Below are positions 45,051-57,000 of a stretch of DNA of 64,000 bases, piece after piece (position 1 is the first letter of the stretch; each line of letters begins with the position of its first letter). The position numbers and the translations under genes are program-made. The DNA comes from Brasenia schreberi (taxonomy: Eukaryota > Streptophyta > Magnoliopsida > Nymphaeales > Cabombaceae), in assembly GCA_036023115.1 (NCBI GenBank), contig JAYKKT010000089.1, positions 20,579,001 to 20,643,000 of the forward strand, in the 5' to 3' direction. The notes beneath the pieces were generated by a model, which saw only the letters and a program-made list of their open reading frames with translations, was not told the origin of the DNA and made no database searches.

Positions 45051-47965
45051 AATGGCGTATTATGGTGCTAGATCATGATCTTCCATACCGCTTGATCCAC
45101 CAGCACACAATCAATTTATGTGATGCTTTGTTGATCCAGAGCCCATATTTGATCATCGTGTCGGGAGAAAACAGAAAGATTGAGAAAAGAACTTCCTGTG
45201 GTGGCCGAGGTAGGAGGAGCAAATTTTCCTTTTGTAGAGTTAAATGCTAATATGGCACAAGATCAAACTCTATGGCAACCAAGTAGTTCACACCGCTTAG
45301 TTTGGTTTGTTGGTCAAGGTACGGGTCATGGCGATTCCGATCAGCTCAAACTCAAGAGATTGTTTAAACAATCTGACTTCAAGTGTACTTAAAATCTTAT
45401 GCAGCGACTGTTGAATCTTGGAACACTATGAAATTGTTTACACATTGAAGTTTGGTGATCTACGGCATTATTTTGACTATGCGAATCATATAAACTACAT
45501 CTCTAGGGCTTGACTACCAAAATAAATAACTGAATATAAATAAGATTTTGAAACATTAGGTGCTTTCACCATAAGGTTGGTGCCTATATATGTACCAAAT
45601 AAATTTCCTCTTTTAGATTTCAATTTTGTTTATTTTGATCCTTTATTGAATTTCGTTTTCCTTTCCGGGGTGCAATAGGGCGCCCCATGTGTCAAACTCA
45701 TATCCTCACTCAAGCCCCCAAGCCAGGTGAGCTATTGTGCATTGTGCAAGTTTCAGTTTTTTTGTGGATGTGATACTCCCATTTTTTTTATTTCTTACAA
45801 ATTAGTTTCGTTGTAAAGAAACTTGAGAGTAACTTTAACAATGGCGCTTCATATCCTTTAAGATGAATTTATGATTACTGACATATGAATGTGCGAGTGT
45901 TGAGATTGGGTTGGATCCAAGCATATTGAATCAGATCTAGATCTGAAAGTGAAATATCAAATAACACTTCACTCAGGTTCTAAGAGCTAAATGAATTATG
46001 AATATATTATGTTTAACAAGATGGGTTGTCAAATAACTTGGATCCGAATCTGGACTGAGGCTCAGAACCAACATCCATATGCCTTTATCAATTGGCATCC
46101 CAATCCGAATTTCAATATAATTAAGTCATTATTTCATTATATTCAGATCTAGATCTAACTCAAGGACATATCCACCTGGAGAGTGAATTCTTTTATCTTT
46201 TCCGATTGATCAACACCCAAGATATAAAAGGGCACAGAAGCAACCAAGGCACAAGAGAGTTTCCGCATAATGAGTTAGATGAAACAATGGGCATGCATTA
46301 GGGTCCGGCCTCCCCACATTGTGCCAAAAAGCAGGAGAGTTTCCCGAAGATGGAGCTGTACAATCTCACTCTTCGAAGATATTGGGCACCTCATTGAAAG
46401 GGGCATGAGGAGGAGCATTTTGTTGGATAATTGCCAAAATTATGAAAAATTTCCAGCCCAATTATCGCAAAAATATGCCTCTTCAGAAGGAGCCAGTGTT
46501 GAAGAGTTATAGCTCTTAATAGAATACACAAGCAAGAATGAAATATGGCACACATATCAAAGAGCAGTACCTCTTCACCATGTACAGATGGTTTCAGTCA
46601 ACATTTCTCTATAAGATGAGGGGTTATGATGTTCTATTGTATAATATCATGCAAAAGTTGAAGCATGATTATTTGCCTTTATATTTCATCCAATTGAAAT
46701 AAGTCACCTTCTCTTTTATATGCAAAAAAAAATCATTAGGCCACCATTGTTGATGTCTAGGGCTTGGTTGTGCTCGTTCGTGTAAGCTAAAACTAAAATA
46801 GCTTACACATTTGGCAGTGGCCAAAACGAAGTAAGAGGAGTGGTCTTAAGAAATTCGTCGGCAGCCGCTTGCATCTAAAAAGTCGAATTTGACAGTGGCC
46901 AAAGGGAAAGCGTGAAAATTCACATGCCTTGAAGGCAATGGGCATTACACATTTGTTATTTGCTGTTAATTTTTACTCTACGCAAATCTTCTTGTGACAA
47001 CAAAAGTGGATGATTCGGCGTCGATGGCCTGTGCATTCTATCTCTTACGAAATTGGCCAACATGGTTTTCTTTATTTACCATATTTTGCTCAAAAAATAC
47101 TTAGATCTTATAGGCATGAATTAGATAACTACGTACAACTATAAAATCGCTGTTGGAGAAAGGGCTCATTCCGGCTATTGAATTATGAAACAGTCAGAAA
47201 AACTTATAAAATATTCTAACTTTTAGACAGTCGGAAAAATAGTTCCCAGCAGTCGGTATTAACTATTTCGTAATTCCGACTGGCCTGCAATAGCTGGAAT
47301 AATTTGTCCTCGCAGGAATTTTCCACTTTTTTCCTCTCTCTCCCGCAGTTTAGTATCTCTTGAACTTTCCTTCTCCATCTTACTCTCTTTGGCTGAAATC
47401 TTCCCCATCTTACTCTCTAGTGTGCATGTCCCCTCTTCTTCCAATCCTTCTCTGCCATATTCGTGCTTTTCTCTGTAGCAAAGATTAAAGACCATTTGTG
47501 TTTCTTTCCGCAGCAAAGACTAAAGAGCATCTATTTCCAACCAACTCTCCTTTGGTTTGTTATGTTCTTTCTATTGTAACTTCTTTTACAATCTATGATT
47601 GTATTTCATTTCAACATTTAAAAGATTATAGGGTTTTGTCATTGTATTTCTTCTTTCTGGCCAAGTGAGACCATCCCTCTATGAGTCGACTTCAAGGTCC
47701 TTCTCCGCCAAGTGAGACTATCCCTTTCTCCATTACTGCTTCATATAGGCTTATGTGATATCCGTCTTCTTTTGATTGTTGTTCGTGACACACGCTTTGC
47801 TGCATCCATGTCATTCGTGTGGGTCAATTGCCACGAAGGAACTTCTAGTTTCAGGTCCTTACTCCTGTTAGATGTTAAGGTCTTGTTGTAGTAAGTTTAA
47901 TATGATTTTTTTGTTAGTATAAGTTTTGATTTCATTTTCTTTTCACAACCGTTCATTGATATAAG
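45051..47965. other. Unassigned DNA between the candidate LTR and copia C2
   Basis: No gene was recognised. It includes SINE-like copy 2 (45667-45748) and a block at 47150-47290 with repeated 'cagtcggaaaaatag'-type words that resemble subterminal repeats of CACTA transposons. The frame at 47259-47516 (minus) is Glu/Lys-rich and has no motif. Confidence 0.35.
45667..45748 (-). mobile_element. tRNA-derived SINE-like copy 2
   Basis: The minus strand has ATAGCTCACCTGGCTTGG (A box) and GAGTTTGACAC (B box) in the same spacing as copies 1 and 3. More diverged than the other two. Confidence 0.5.
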
Positions 47966-48652
47966 TGTTGGATTTAATGTTAATTATGGTTGGGTTAATT
48001 AAACACATGTATATTAATATCATTTAATTTATGTTTAGAATTCCTAAATATTAGATTGATACATTATTAATATATATAAAAGTCCTAAAATGTAAAAGTC
48101 ACATGTGAGGGATTTGTGCATGTAAAGATGAAGATGAAACAAAGTTCAGTCTTATATTGAAGAATGAGACAAACTCACATGTCCTTTTAAATAGTTGGTA
48201 GCTCATAAACCTTTATTCAAAGAGTTTGGAGAAGACATGTTAGACCACACACGTGTGCATGCATATCAAATTGGGCTTGGGCAGAATTGAGAATTGTCTT
48301 TAGTGCGTCTCCATCTGTTGGTGTTTCCTTGCTTGTGACTGCTATATGCCTTTCTTCCTCTTTAGCCAAGGCGAGGTTGACTCAAAGCAATGTATCTTTA
48401 TTTTGAGTTGTATGTGTATTTTATCCTAAGAGAAAACGAAGAAAACAAGGTACATGTACGTATTTTGTAGTAGGGCGTTGATTTATCAAAGGCAAGTTTG
48501 CAAGGGCAACTCGCATAAATAAGTTCTCCTTCTAATTCCTATTTACTTGTATTTTTTGTATGGTTTGTTTATAACTTACTTTGGATCTGTTGATGTATTT
48601 GATTGGGGCATGCTTATAATTGTTGCATATTGGTTTATTATACATGTATTAT
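47966..48652 (+). mobile_element. 5' LTR of C2, internally deleted and 3'-truncated
   Basis: Aligns with 59186-60080. It lacks about 180 bases that hold the TATA box (59649-59656) in the 3' LTR, and its last bases, the primer-binding site and the start of gag are missing at the solo-LTR insertion point. Confidence 0.8.
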
Positions 48653-49159
48653 TGTAGACGCGCGAAAATCCCCACCTCTCACCTTTTCAGGGCTCGGAGC
48701 GGATCCTCTCGTGTGTCTAAAGGCTTTATCTATGCAAATAGGGCGTGCCAGCTAGCTTACTTAAGCTAGCGAAGATATATTTAACACTGACTTCTAATCG
48801 TGGGGACTGTGAGCAAGTGAGCTCTTGTCGTCGCAGACCTTCTTGCACCGATATGCAAGGGTCAGTCTGTACGCTTTGCAAAAATCGAGTTTTTGGGAGA
48901 GAAAGTCTACGAAGCGGTTCAAGGTGTCTAATTCGGGTCTTTTAGATGCGATTGCATGTTTTAGATCACGTGGATTTGCACGTGCCTAAGTCTTTTCTTT
49001 TATCCCTTTTCGGGCCACCTAGTTTGTGTGTTATGAACACTCCACTACATGGGCGAATTCGAGCGGGGCTTGCTTTGATGCAATATGCGTCCTACCTCGT
49101 GGTATGGCGTAGATGCAATGCAAACTCACGCTACTCCAAAGGGAAAACCCGAATGTAAA

Positions 49160-49245
49160 GACAATACTGAAGGGAAATAACTGAAGGGAAATAACCAAAG
49201 GGAAATAACCGAAGGGAGATAACCGAAGGGAAATGACTTGAAAGA
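49160..49245. repeat. 14-bp tandem repeat in the solo LTR
   Basis: Five or so 'gaagggaaataacc'-type units. The inverted LTR piece at 43187-43225 has about three, and the G3 5' LTR has one or two. Confidence 0.85.
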
Positions 49246-49285
49246 TAAATGCCGAAGGGAGATATGTATATAGAGTATGTATATG

Positions 49286-49700
49286 AGCCCTTATTCGGGT
49301 CTTGCAAATAAGAGCGAAGGCTCAATGTGGGTGCGTGCTTGAATTGAAAGACTTACACACACGACATGAAATTAAACCCAAATATAAATTGCAGTATGAC
49401 CTTAACTAAGGTCTTGGGAATAAGAGCGAAAGCTCAATGTGTGTGAGTGCTTGAATTGAAGTACTACGCACACGACATGAAATTAAACCCAAATATAACT
49501 GCAATAGGCCTTGACTAAGGTCTTGGGAGTAAGAGCGAAAGCTCAATGTGTGTGAGAGTGCTTGAATTGAAAGACTTACACACACGACATGAAATGAAAC
49601 CCAAATAGTATAGGTCGGCCCTTACTTGGGTCTTTCAAATAAGAGCGAAGGCTCAATGTGTGTGAGAGTGCTGGAATTGAAAGACAACACACCCAACTTA
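49286..49700. repeat. About four tandem units of roughly 108 bp in the solo LTR
   Basis: Each unit contains 'taagagcgaa.gctcaatgtg' and 'cacacgacatgaaat'. The G3 5' LTR (29190-29340) has little more than one unit. Confidence 0.88.
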
Positions 49701-51822
49701 AGCAAAACCCTACAAAAATGAAAGTATATGTATATACTTATGTATTAGGGGCTGATTAGGCCCGTGTGTGTTCAAAATCGTGCACAACTAAGAGAGTGCA
49801 CGTGTGTGGGTGTGCCAAGCCACGTTATTACAAGCGGGGAGAGACTATGCTCCGTTATTACAACCCCGTATCAAATTTAATCTCAAGCAAGTATACAACT
49901 AAAGACCGAGTTAGGCACTTACTAGTAGCTGGTCCGTAGAGGCCTTGCTTGAGCGGGGGCTTGGCCTTCGCCTTGGGCTGCAAAAGGGAGCTCTGCGAGG
50001 TTGAGCGACAAGGGGTGCTGGCCGGCTGCAAATGGGGCGCGGGATAGGCGCCTTGATGGTGGCCGGCTGCAAGCAAGGGTGTCGCCTTGGTGTGGGGGAT
50101 TAAAGGGGCTGGGCCAAGTGAGTATGTAGGGTCACTAGGAGGGTATATAGTGTTAGGGAGTATGGACCTAAGGGGAGCTTAAGGGAAGGTCGAATGGGAC
50201 ACCTAGGGGAAAAGAGATGGCTGACCGGGTGTAGCTAGGGTAGTTAGGTAGTGGCGAATGGCTAGGGCGGCTAAGGCTTGGTCGAGTGTAGGGGTGACGG
50301 CAAGTGGTGGTGGGATGGAAAGTAGGTGGTGGTATGGTGGGTGGCTGGGAGTGGAGAGGGAGTAGAGAAGGAGCTAGGTAGAGTGTGGGGTACTTACCGA
50401 ATGGAGAGAAGGTGGCGCTCGGCTGGAAGGAAGCTGGGCAGGTAGTGAGGCTCGGCCGGGAGGTGGTGGAGATGGCGGTGCAAGTGGTGGTGGGATGGAG
50501 AGTAGGTGGTGGTGCAGGCGGAGCAGGTGGAGCAGGTGGGGAAGTGGAGGAAAGAGAGGGCCCGACTGGGATGGGTGAGGGGTTCTAGCCAGGAAAACCC
50601 GCCCCAAGAGGGGGGTTTATATAGGGAGTTGGGTAGGTCGGTTAGGGCTGGGTTTGGGGTAGTGGTTAGGTGGTTTAGGTAGGGTGGTATGAAGATAAGG
50701 TGGGCTGGAAAGGGTAGGGCCAGATATTTTAAATACTAGTGGTTTGGGTAGATTGTGGGCTAGGGGTGGTTTAGGGGTTTAGGGTTTGGTTAGGTGGTTG
50801 GGTTCTAGGGTGAGGTTTAGTGAACTAGGTTAGGTGATTAGGCTAGGATTAGGCTAGGTTTAGGGAAATTAACCTAGGTTTAGGGAAGGATTAGGGAAGT
50901 GGGTTAGGTGATTAGGTTGGGATTAGGCCATGATTAGGGAAGTAGGCTAGGATTAGGTGTTTTGGGTTAGGTTTAGGTGAAGGAGCTCCCTTTGCATGGC
51001 CCATAGACCTTAACCACCTCATGTTGGTGCAGCCCTAGGTTAGGTTTTGGCTAATTACAAGCTTAAACCCACTCGATTAGGCTAACCCACATGATTAACC
51101 TCAAACTTGACACACAAGTCAAGCTTAATTACAACACTCTTGATCTTATCCATCCCCACTCTCTCTCATGCCCATGATCCCACTTGAATTTCAAGTGGGC
51201 CCCACCTCCATTTATGAGAAGGTGATGTGGGCCGTGAATATGGATATTAGATTGGATCTCTGGATCCAAATCCAAATCCAAGTCCACACATGGGTTTGGA
51301 TTGGGATCTGGATATATATGGTCCAGATCCAATCCAAACTGAACTCTGACTCCTTCGAGCTGGGTTTGAAACGGACGATTTGTGCGGGGTCTGACAGCAT
51401 CAGTACTCCGTCTGCGTTGGGTCTTCGCCAACATGGTCGTCCGCCTCCGTTTCTGCCTTCCGGAGATGACTTCAAATGACATTTTGATGATAACAGGGTC
51501 TTGAACGTTCGAGATCCTGGGGGTTTGGATTTGATACAAGAGTTGCTGTGCCGGGCTCGACATGTGCTCCGGTTCCGGGCTCTTCTTAGCTCTCCTGATC
51601 CTGTCTGGATTAGGCCAAGCTGCTTCGGGGTTTCAAAAACGTGTTTTAAAAGGTTTTCAAAGGCCATATTATATATTTTTGAAATATGAAGTTTAAAACA
51701 TATATACAGGGTTGTTTGGAAGGCTCCTGGGTTTCCAAACTCAAAATAGTCCTTTGGGGCTGCTTTTACAAAACCAGGTTTGTTTTAAGAAATTCGTGGG
51801 ATTTTGGGGTGTTTACAATTAT

Positions 51823-52260
51823 ATAATATTAAAGGTCTGAGTTTTGAAAAGTATTTCGTGACCAAGTTCCTCAAGTATCAAATGGTAGAGGAGAAATCTG
51901 TGACCGAACAAGCCCATGAGTTTCAGTTTTTATGCCATGATCTGAAGGAAGCCAAGATGAAACTTCTTGATAAGTTTATTGTTATGTTTATTATTGAGAA
52001 ATTTCTTAAGTCTAAGGAGGGTTTCGGCCTAGATCTCAAGCATGAAAAGGGTAAGATGATACTTGATAACCTCATGGTAGATAAAGCAATTCAGAAAGAG
52101 CATAGAAGTGAAAAATCCGTTATGCCTATAGACAGTGCCCCTAAGGTAAACCTAACGATCAGAAGGAAACAACTTAGTGATTATAAGAGAAAATAAGCAA
52201 AGCATAAACGAAAAGCCAAAATTCAAAAGAAACTCAAAAATAAACTGTGCTAGCTTTATA
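51823..52260 (+). pseudogene. C2 gag fragment
   Basis: The frame 'LKGLSFEKYFVTKFLKYQM' to 'EEKSVTEQAHEFQFLCHDL' and 'LLDKFIVMFIIEKF' matches the middle of copia gag (UBN2-type). The N-terminal part is missing. A broken zinc knuckle ('QVGHYANDYP', with its Cys residues partly lost) follows near 52260-52295. Confidence 0.85.
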
Positions 52261-52295
52261 CTCAGGTTGGACATTATGCGAATGACTATCCTTTA

Positions 52296-53025
52296 AAGAA
52301 AGTCAAGAAACCGGCAACCACTGAAGGGGCTATGGTCAACATGGTGACCATTGTGCCTACTAGTGATGGATATATATCTCTTACATCCCATCTCCTTTCT
52401 ATTTATGAGCCACAATATTGAATGTAGACACTGGGCATATGTGCACGTTTGTTTTGACCAATCTTTGTTTGTGTCTTAGTAGGTCGTCTCTAGTATAACT
52501 GTGACCTTAGGAAATCATTTTACTACTAAAGTCAAGGGCGAAGGGCGTGTGGACTTGAAGTTTTCTTCAGAAAATGTTCTAACTATTGAGGAAGTTAGAC
52601 ACATCCCAATGATTTATTGGAATATCCTTAGTGGTCCTACTTTAGTTACATAACTTAGTAAACAATATTTCTTTGGTAAGGGCTATTTGTGTGATGTAGA
52701 TGATCTATTTAAAATTCATGCACAATCATTTATTGATTCTTTTATAAATTTTAATATTAATAAAGCTTCAACTTCTCCTTTAGTATATAATGTTAAATTA
52801 TCTAATGTATTGTATGCTAGGTTAGACAATGTAAACTTTAACAACATAAAAGAATGATTAACTTAAACTTTATTCTCAAGACTATCATATATAGAAAACA
52901 CAAATGTGGTATATATGTGCAAGTAAAACAACCTAGGAAATAAAAAAATTTGGGTTTGGTGCACACTGATATTTGTGAATTCAATTGAATGACTATTAGG
53001 GATAATAAAAGATATTTTATCATTT
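52296..53025 (+). pseudogene. C2 protease and integrase start, decayed
   Basis: A protease-like stretch (a 'VDTGH' in place of DSGA, then 'VTLGNHF', 'EEVRHIP' and 'NILSGPTL') is followed by the pre-integrase zone and the beginning of the integrase core ('DNKRYFI'). Many stops and frameshifts. The integrase is cut by the LINE at 53041 and resumes at 56317 with 'RYYYICLLKSKDEA'-type sequence. Confidence 0.75.
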
Positions 53026-53040
53026 TATTGATGACTGTAA
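53026..53040. other. LINE target-site duplication, left copy
   Basis: TATTGATGACTGTAA, identical to 56302-56316. Confidence 0.95.
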
Positions 53041-56000
53041 ACTTCGACCATGTAAGGGATCATCCTTGCATTGCCGGTCCCAAGCCCAGATAAAGGAGGA
53101 GGATTGTATTAGGCTTTCGATAACCAGCATAAAACTTCGTCGGATTTTTATAGCATGGATTACAAAATTATGAGCATTGCTTTGAGGCATTCCCGCCTAA
53201 CGGCGCGCTGCAGAGCCCAAAGGCAATGATAAGTAAGTAAGGGCCACTACATTTTCGCTCGAATGTAGTGAATCAATTGCAGAGAGAGTTCCCATACATG
53301 AACAGGTGTGGGTAAAGAAGTTAGTCCTGCTACATTGTCGCCCAAATGTAGTGAATAATTTACAGAGAGGGTCTCCACATTTTCAATATAGACGGATGCG
53401 AGGGGTAAGGAAGCTAGTCCTAGATAATAAGATTCATATTAATTCTTAGAATATCAGAACATTATCCGGTAAGCTAATGGAGGTAGTAGATACTATGATT
53501 CGGAGAAAGATTCATATACTATGTTTACAAGAGGCAAAATGGGTTGAAGAAAAAGCAAAGGAGATAGAGGATAAAGGTTTTAAATTATGGTACTCAGGTA
53601 AAGAAAAGGCTCGAAATGAAGTTGGTATTATCATAAATAAAGATTTAAAGGATAGTATAGTAGACATACAACGATATGGTGATCGAATCATGACGTTGAA
53701 ATTAGTATTAGGAGCAGAGGTTTTGAATATAGTTTGTGCTTACGCACCCCAAGTATGACTAGAAGATAGTATAAAGATGGCTTTTTAGAAAGAGTTAGAT
53801 AAGGTGATTCAAAAAATTCCACAAAGGGAGATGATTTATTTAGGAGGAGACTTAAGTGGACATGTCTGTAAAGAGGCATTAGGATATCAAAGTATTAATG
53901 GAAACTTTGGTTTTGGAGATATAAATAAGGAAGGTAGGGAGATTTTAAATTTTGCTATGGCATTTGATCTCTTTATAGTCAATACAATCTTCAAAAAACA
54001 AGATGAACATTTAATAGTGGTTTATCACAAACACAAATTGATTACTTTATTTGTAGAAAAAAAGATAGAGCGTGTTGTAAAGATTGCAAGGTAATTCCAA
54101 GAGAAAGCTTAACCACCCAACATCGACTTTTAGTTATGGATTTACAGGTAAAAAAAGTAGACAAAGAAGAAAAGAGTGCATCAAGCTATTAAAACTAAAT
54201 GATAAAACCTCAAAAGCGAGAAAAAAGATATATTTAAACAGAAAGTCCTTCAAGGAGATGCTTGAAATTATGTTGGTATACCTTGTGATATGTGGAATAA
54301 TATGACTATACATATTAGGAAAGTGACGAAAGATGTGTTAGGTGAATCTAAGGAAGGTGTACCGGCACAAAAAGAAGCTTGGTGGTGGAGTGAAGTAGTG
54401 CAAAATAAAATCAAGGTAAATAGGGGCATGTTACAAATTACATTATGCTAAGAAAACTAGTGAAACTTTAGAGGCTTATAAGAAAGCAAAGAATGAAACG
54501 AAAAAGGCCGTCAGCGAAGCAAAAGCTAAAATTTGGGAGGATTTATATAAAAAACTCAATTCAAAAGAGGGTGAAAGAGATATTTTAGGATAAATAGGGC
54601 TAGAGATAAGAAAACTAAAGATCTTAATTCTATTAAATGTGTCAAAGACGAGGATGAGAAAATTCTAGTGGCAAATGATGATATAAGAAATAGATGAAAA
54701 ACTATTTTTATAAGTTTTTTAATGAAAATAAAGATGTTAGTATTAATTTAGAAGAGTTAGCCAACTCAGAAAAGTATATAAACCATGATTTCTACCAACA
54801 TATTCAAAAAAATGAAGTCAAAGAGGCTCTTCAACATATGAAGGGTAGTAAATCGGTAGGACCAGACAATATTCCTATAGAAGTTTGGAAAATCCTACGA
54901 GAAAGAGGAATCACTTGGCTCACAAGACTATTTAATGAAACATAGTGAAACCAAAAGATGCCCAAGGAATAGAGAGCGAGTATACTTATACCCATATATA
55001 AGAATAAGGGAGACATTTAGAATTGTGTGAATTATCGAGGTATCAAGTTAATGAGTCATACTATGAAATTGTGGGAAAGAATTATCGAACGTAGGTTAAC
55101 ATAAGTATCGAGTACAACAGAGAACCAATTTGGATTCATGCCAAACAGATCTACTGTTGAAGCGATTCATCTTTTGAGACATCTTATGAAACATTTTAGA
55201 GCGAAAAAGAAAGACCTTCACATGATATTTATTGATCTAGAAAAAGCTTATGATAGGGTACCGAGGGAGGTTTTTTGGAGAACTTTGGAAAAAAGAGGTA
55301 TCCTATTGACATACACTAACCTTATAAGAGACATGTACGATGGTGCAAAAACATGTGTGAGGACTCATGAAGGAATGACAAACTTCTTTAAAATTAATAT
55401 TGGGTTACATCAAGGATCAACTTTAAGTCCATACTTATTTATAATGGTGATTGATGAGTTAACAAAACATATTCAAGATGAAGTACCTTGATGTATGTTA
55501 TTTGCAAATGACATTGTGTTAGTGGAGGAGTCTAAGGAAAAAGTTAATAAAAAATTAGAACTATGGAGAGAAACATTAGAAAGTAAAGGCCTCCGACTTA
55601 GTAGAACAAAGACAAATATATGGAATATAAGTTTGATCATTTAGTTACTTCAGAAGACATAAAAATTAAAATTGGCACACATTGCATCCCGCAAAAGGAA
55701 AATTTTAAATACCTAGGGTCAATTTTTCAAAGTGATGAAAGAATTGATGGAGATGTTACACATAGAATTAATGCTGGTTGGTTAAAATGGAGAGGAGCAT
55801 CAAGTATTCTTTGTGATAAGAGGATACCATTAAAGTGAAAAGGTAAATATTATAGAGTAGCAATTAGGCCTACAATGTTTTATAGTTCTGAGTGTTGGGG
55901 AGTTAATCATCAACATGTACATTGTTTGTGATAGAAATGAAGATGTTGAGATTGATGAATGGTCATACAAGAAAAGACCGTATACATAATAAGGTTATTA

Positions 56001-56301
56001 GAAACAAATTAGGAGTGGCACCAATAGAGGATAAAATGAGAGAATATTGTTTAAGATAGTTTGGACATATAGAAAGAAGATCAAAAGAAGAACCTTTAAG
56101 AAGGTATGAAAAACTAAATTTGGAAAGTATTAAAAGAGGTAGAGGACGACCACAAAAGTGTTGAAAAGAAACAATAAAGAATAATCTAGCTTATTGTGAG
56201 TTAACTTCTAATATGGCACACGATAGGGATCTGTGGAAACAAAGAATCCATGTAGCCAACCCCGTCTAGTATGGGAAAAGGCTTAGTTGTTGTTGTTGTT
56301 G
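53041..56301 (+). mobile_element. Near full-length plant RTE-type LINE (3261 bp)
   Basis: Flanked by a perfect 15-bp duplication. The 5' end holds 'ggtcccaagcccagataaag', a 5' UTR block I associate with plant RTE elements. One endonuclease-RT frame follows, and the 3' end is 'gttgttgttgttgttg', the TTG-repeat tail of this group, with no poly(A). Its length matches a complete element of about 3.3 kb. Confidence 0.92.
53440..56270 (+). pseudogene. RTE LINE endonuclease-reverse transcriptase
   Basis: An APE-type endonuclease (53510-54060; 'ILCLQEAKW' with the metal-binding Glu, 'YLGGDLSGHV', 'GREILNFAMAFDLFIVNT') is followed by the reverse transcriptase (54640-55620; 'NYRGIKLMSHTMKLWERII', '[10 protein letters not shown]', '[14 protein letters not shown]'). 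The catalytic motif, normally FADD, reads FAND at 55501-55512. The C-terminal part has 'FKYLGSIFQSD', 'HTRKDRIHNKVIR' and 'FGHIERRS'. Many stops and several frameshifts. Inactive. Confidence 0.9.
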
Positions 56302-56316
56302 TATTGATGACTGTAA
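56302..56316. other. LINE target-site duplication, right copy
   Basis: TATTGATGACTGTAA, identical to 53026-53040. The C2 integrase frame continues on both sides once one copy is removed. Confidence 0.95.
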
Positions 56317-57000
56317 TAGATACTATTATATTTGTTTACTTAAAAGTAAAGATGAAGCTTTGAAAAAGTTCCAAATGTTTAGAAATGGGTCATAAACTCA
56401 AACTAGTAAGGTACTTAAACGATTAAACATCAAACCTGTTTCCAGTATATTGCCAAAAGAATGGTATTGTTCATTAGGTTACTGCTCTGTATTCTTCTCA
56501 ATCCAATGAGATAGTTGAATGAAAATAGAACCTTGTGTGATATAATTAGTGTTTTACTTTAAAGTTTTGGGTTACCTACCTACAAGTGGGGATGCTTTGA
56601 ATACGGCTTATCATATCTGAATAGAGTTCTCCATAAGTATAAGGAAAGTAGTTCTTTCGAGCTTTGGAAGAGTTGAAAGATTAATCTCAAATATCTTAAA
56701 GTGTGGGGTGTCTTGGGAAAGTACTCATCACTGAACAAAAGAGAGAAACTGAGACTTAAAACATTGAATGCTATATTTTTGGGTTACATGAAGATGACTT
56801 ATACGTACAGATTCTTAGTCATTAGATTTGAAGTATTTAGTATAAACACAATAGTTGAACTCTGTGATTCTATATTCTTTGAGAATGTATTTCTCATGAA
56901 GATTGGAGTTTCTCAAAGTGTGTCTTTTAGAGTTCCTGACTTTACTACTGATTTCATTCCCGATCATGTAGAAAGGATGACAAATATGGGGTGAACATGA
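56317..57000 (+). pseudogene. C2 integrase, second part
   Basis: Continues the integrase core after the LINE ('YLKVKMKL', eroded from 'LLKSKDEAL'), then 'WGVLGKYSSLNKREKLRLKTLNAIFLGY' around 56701-56790, the usual C-terminal 'GY' block of copia integrase. Heavily mutated. Confidence 0.7.

Larger units (their letters stand above)
48653..51817 (-). mobile_element. Solo LTR of the G3 family, 3165 bp, with target duplication ATTAT
   Basis: A complete LTR on the minus strand, from TGTAAACACC (51817) to ...GCGTCTACA (48653). It is flanked by ATTAT at 48648-48652 and ATTAT at 51818-51822 and has no internal region, which is the signature of LTR-LTR recombination. A TATA box lies at 50616-50623. It is longer than the G3 LTR (2431 bp) because of about four 108-bp units (49286-49700) and extra 14-bp units (49160-49245). 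Confidence 0.96.

Noticed and set aside
49160..49700. CRISPR-like regularly spaced repeats
   Set aside because: The units are contiguous tandem repeats without spacers, inside a plant LTR.
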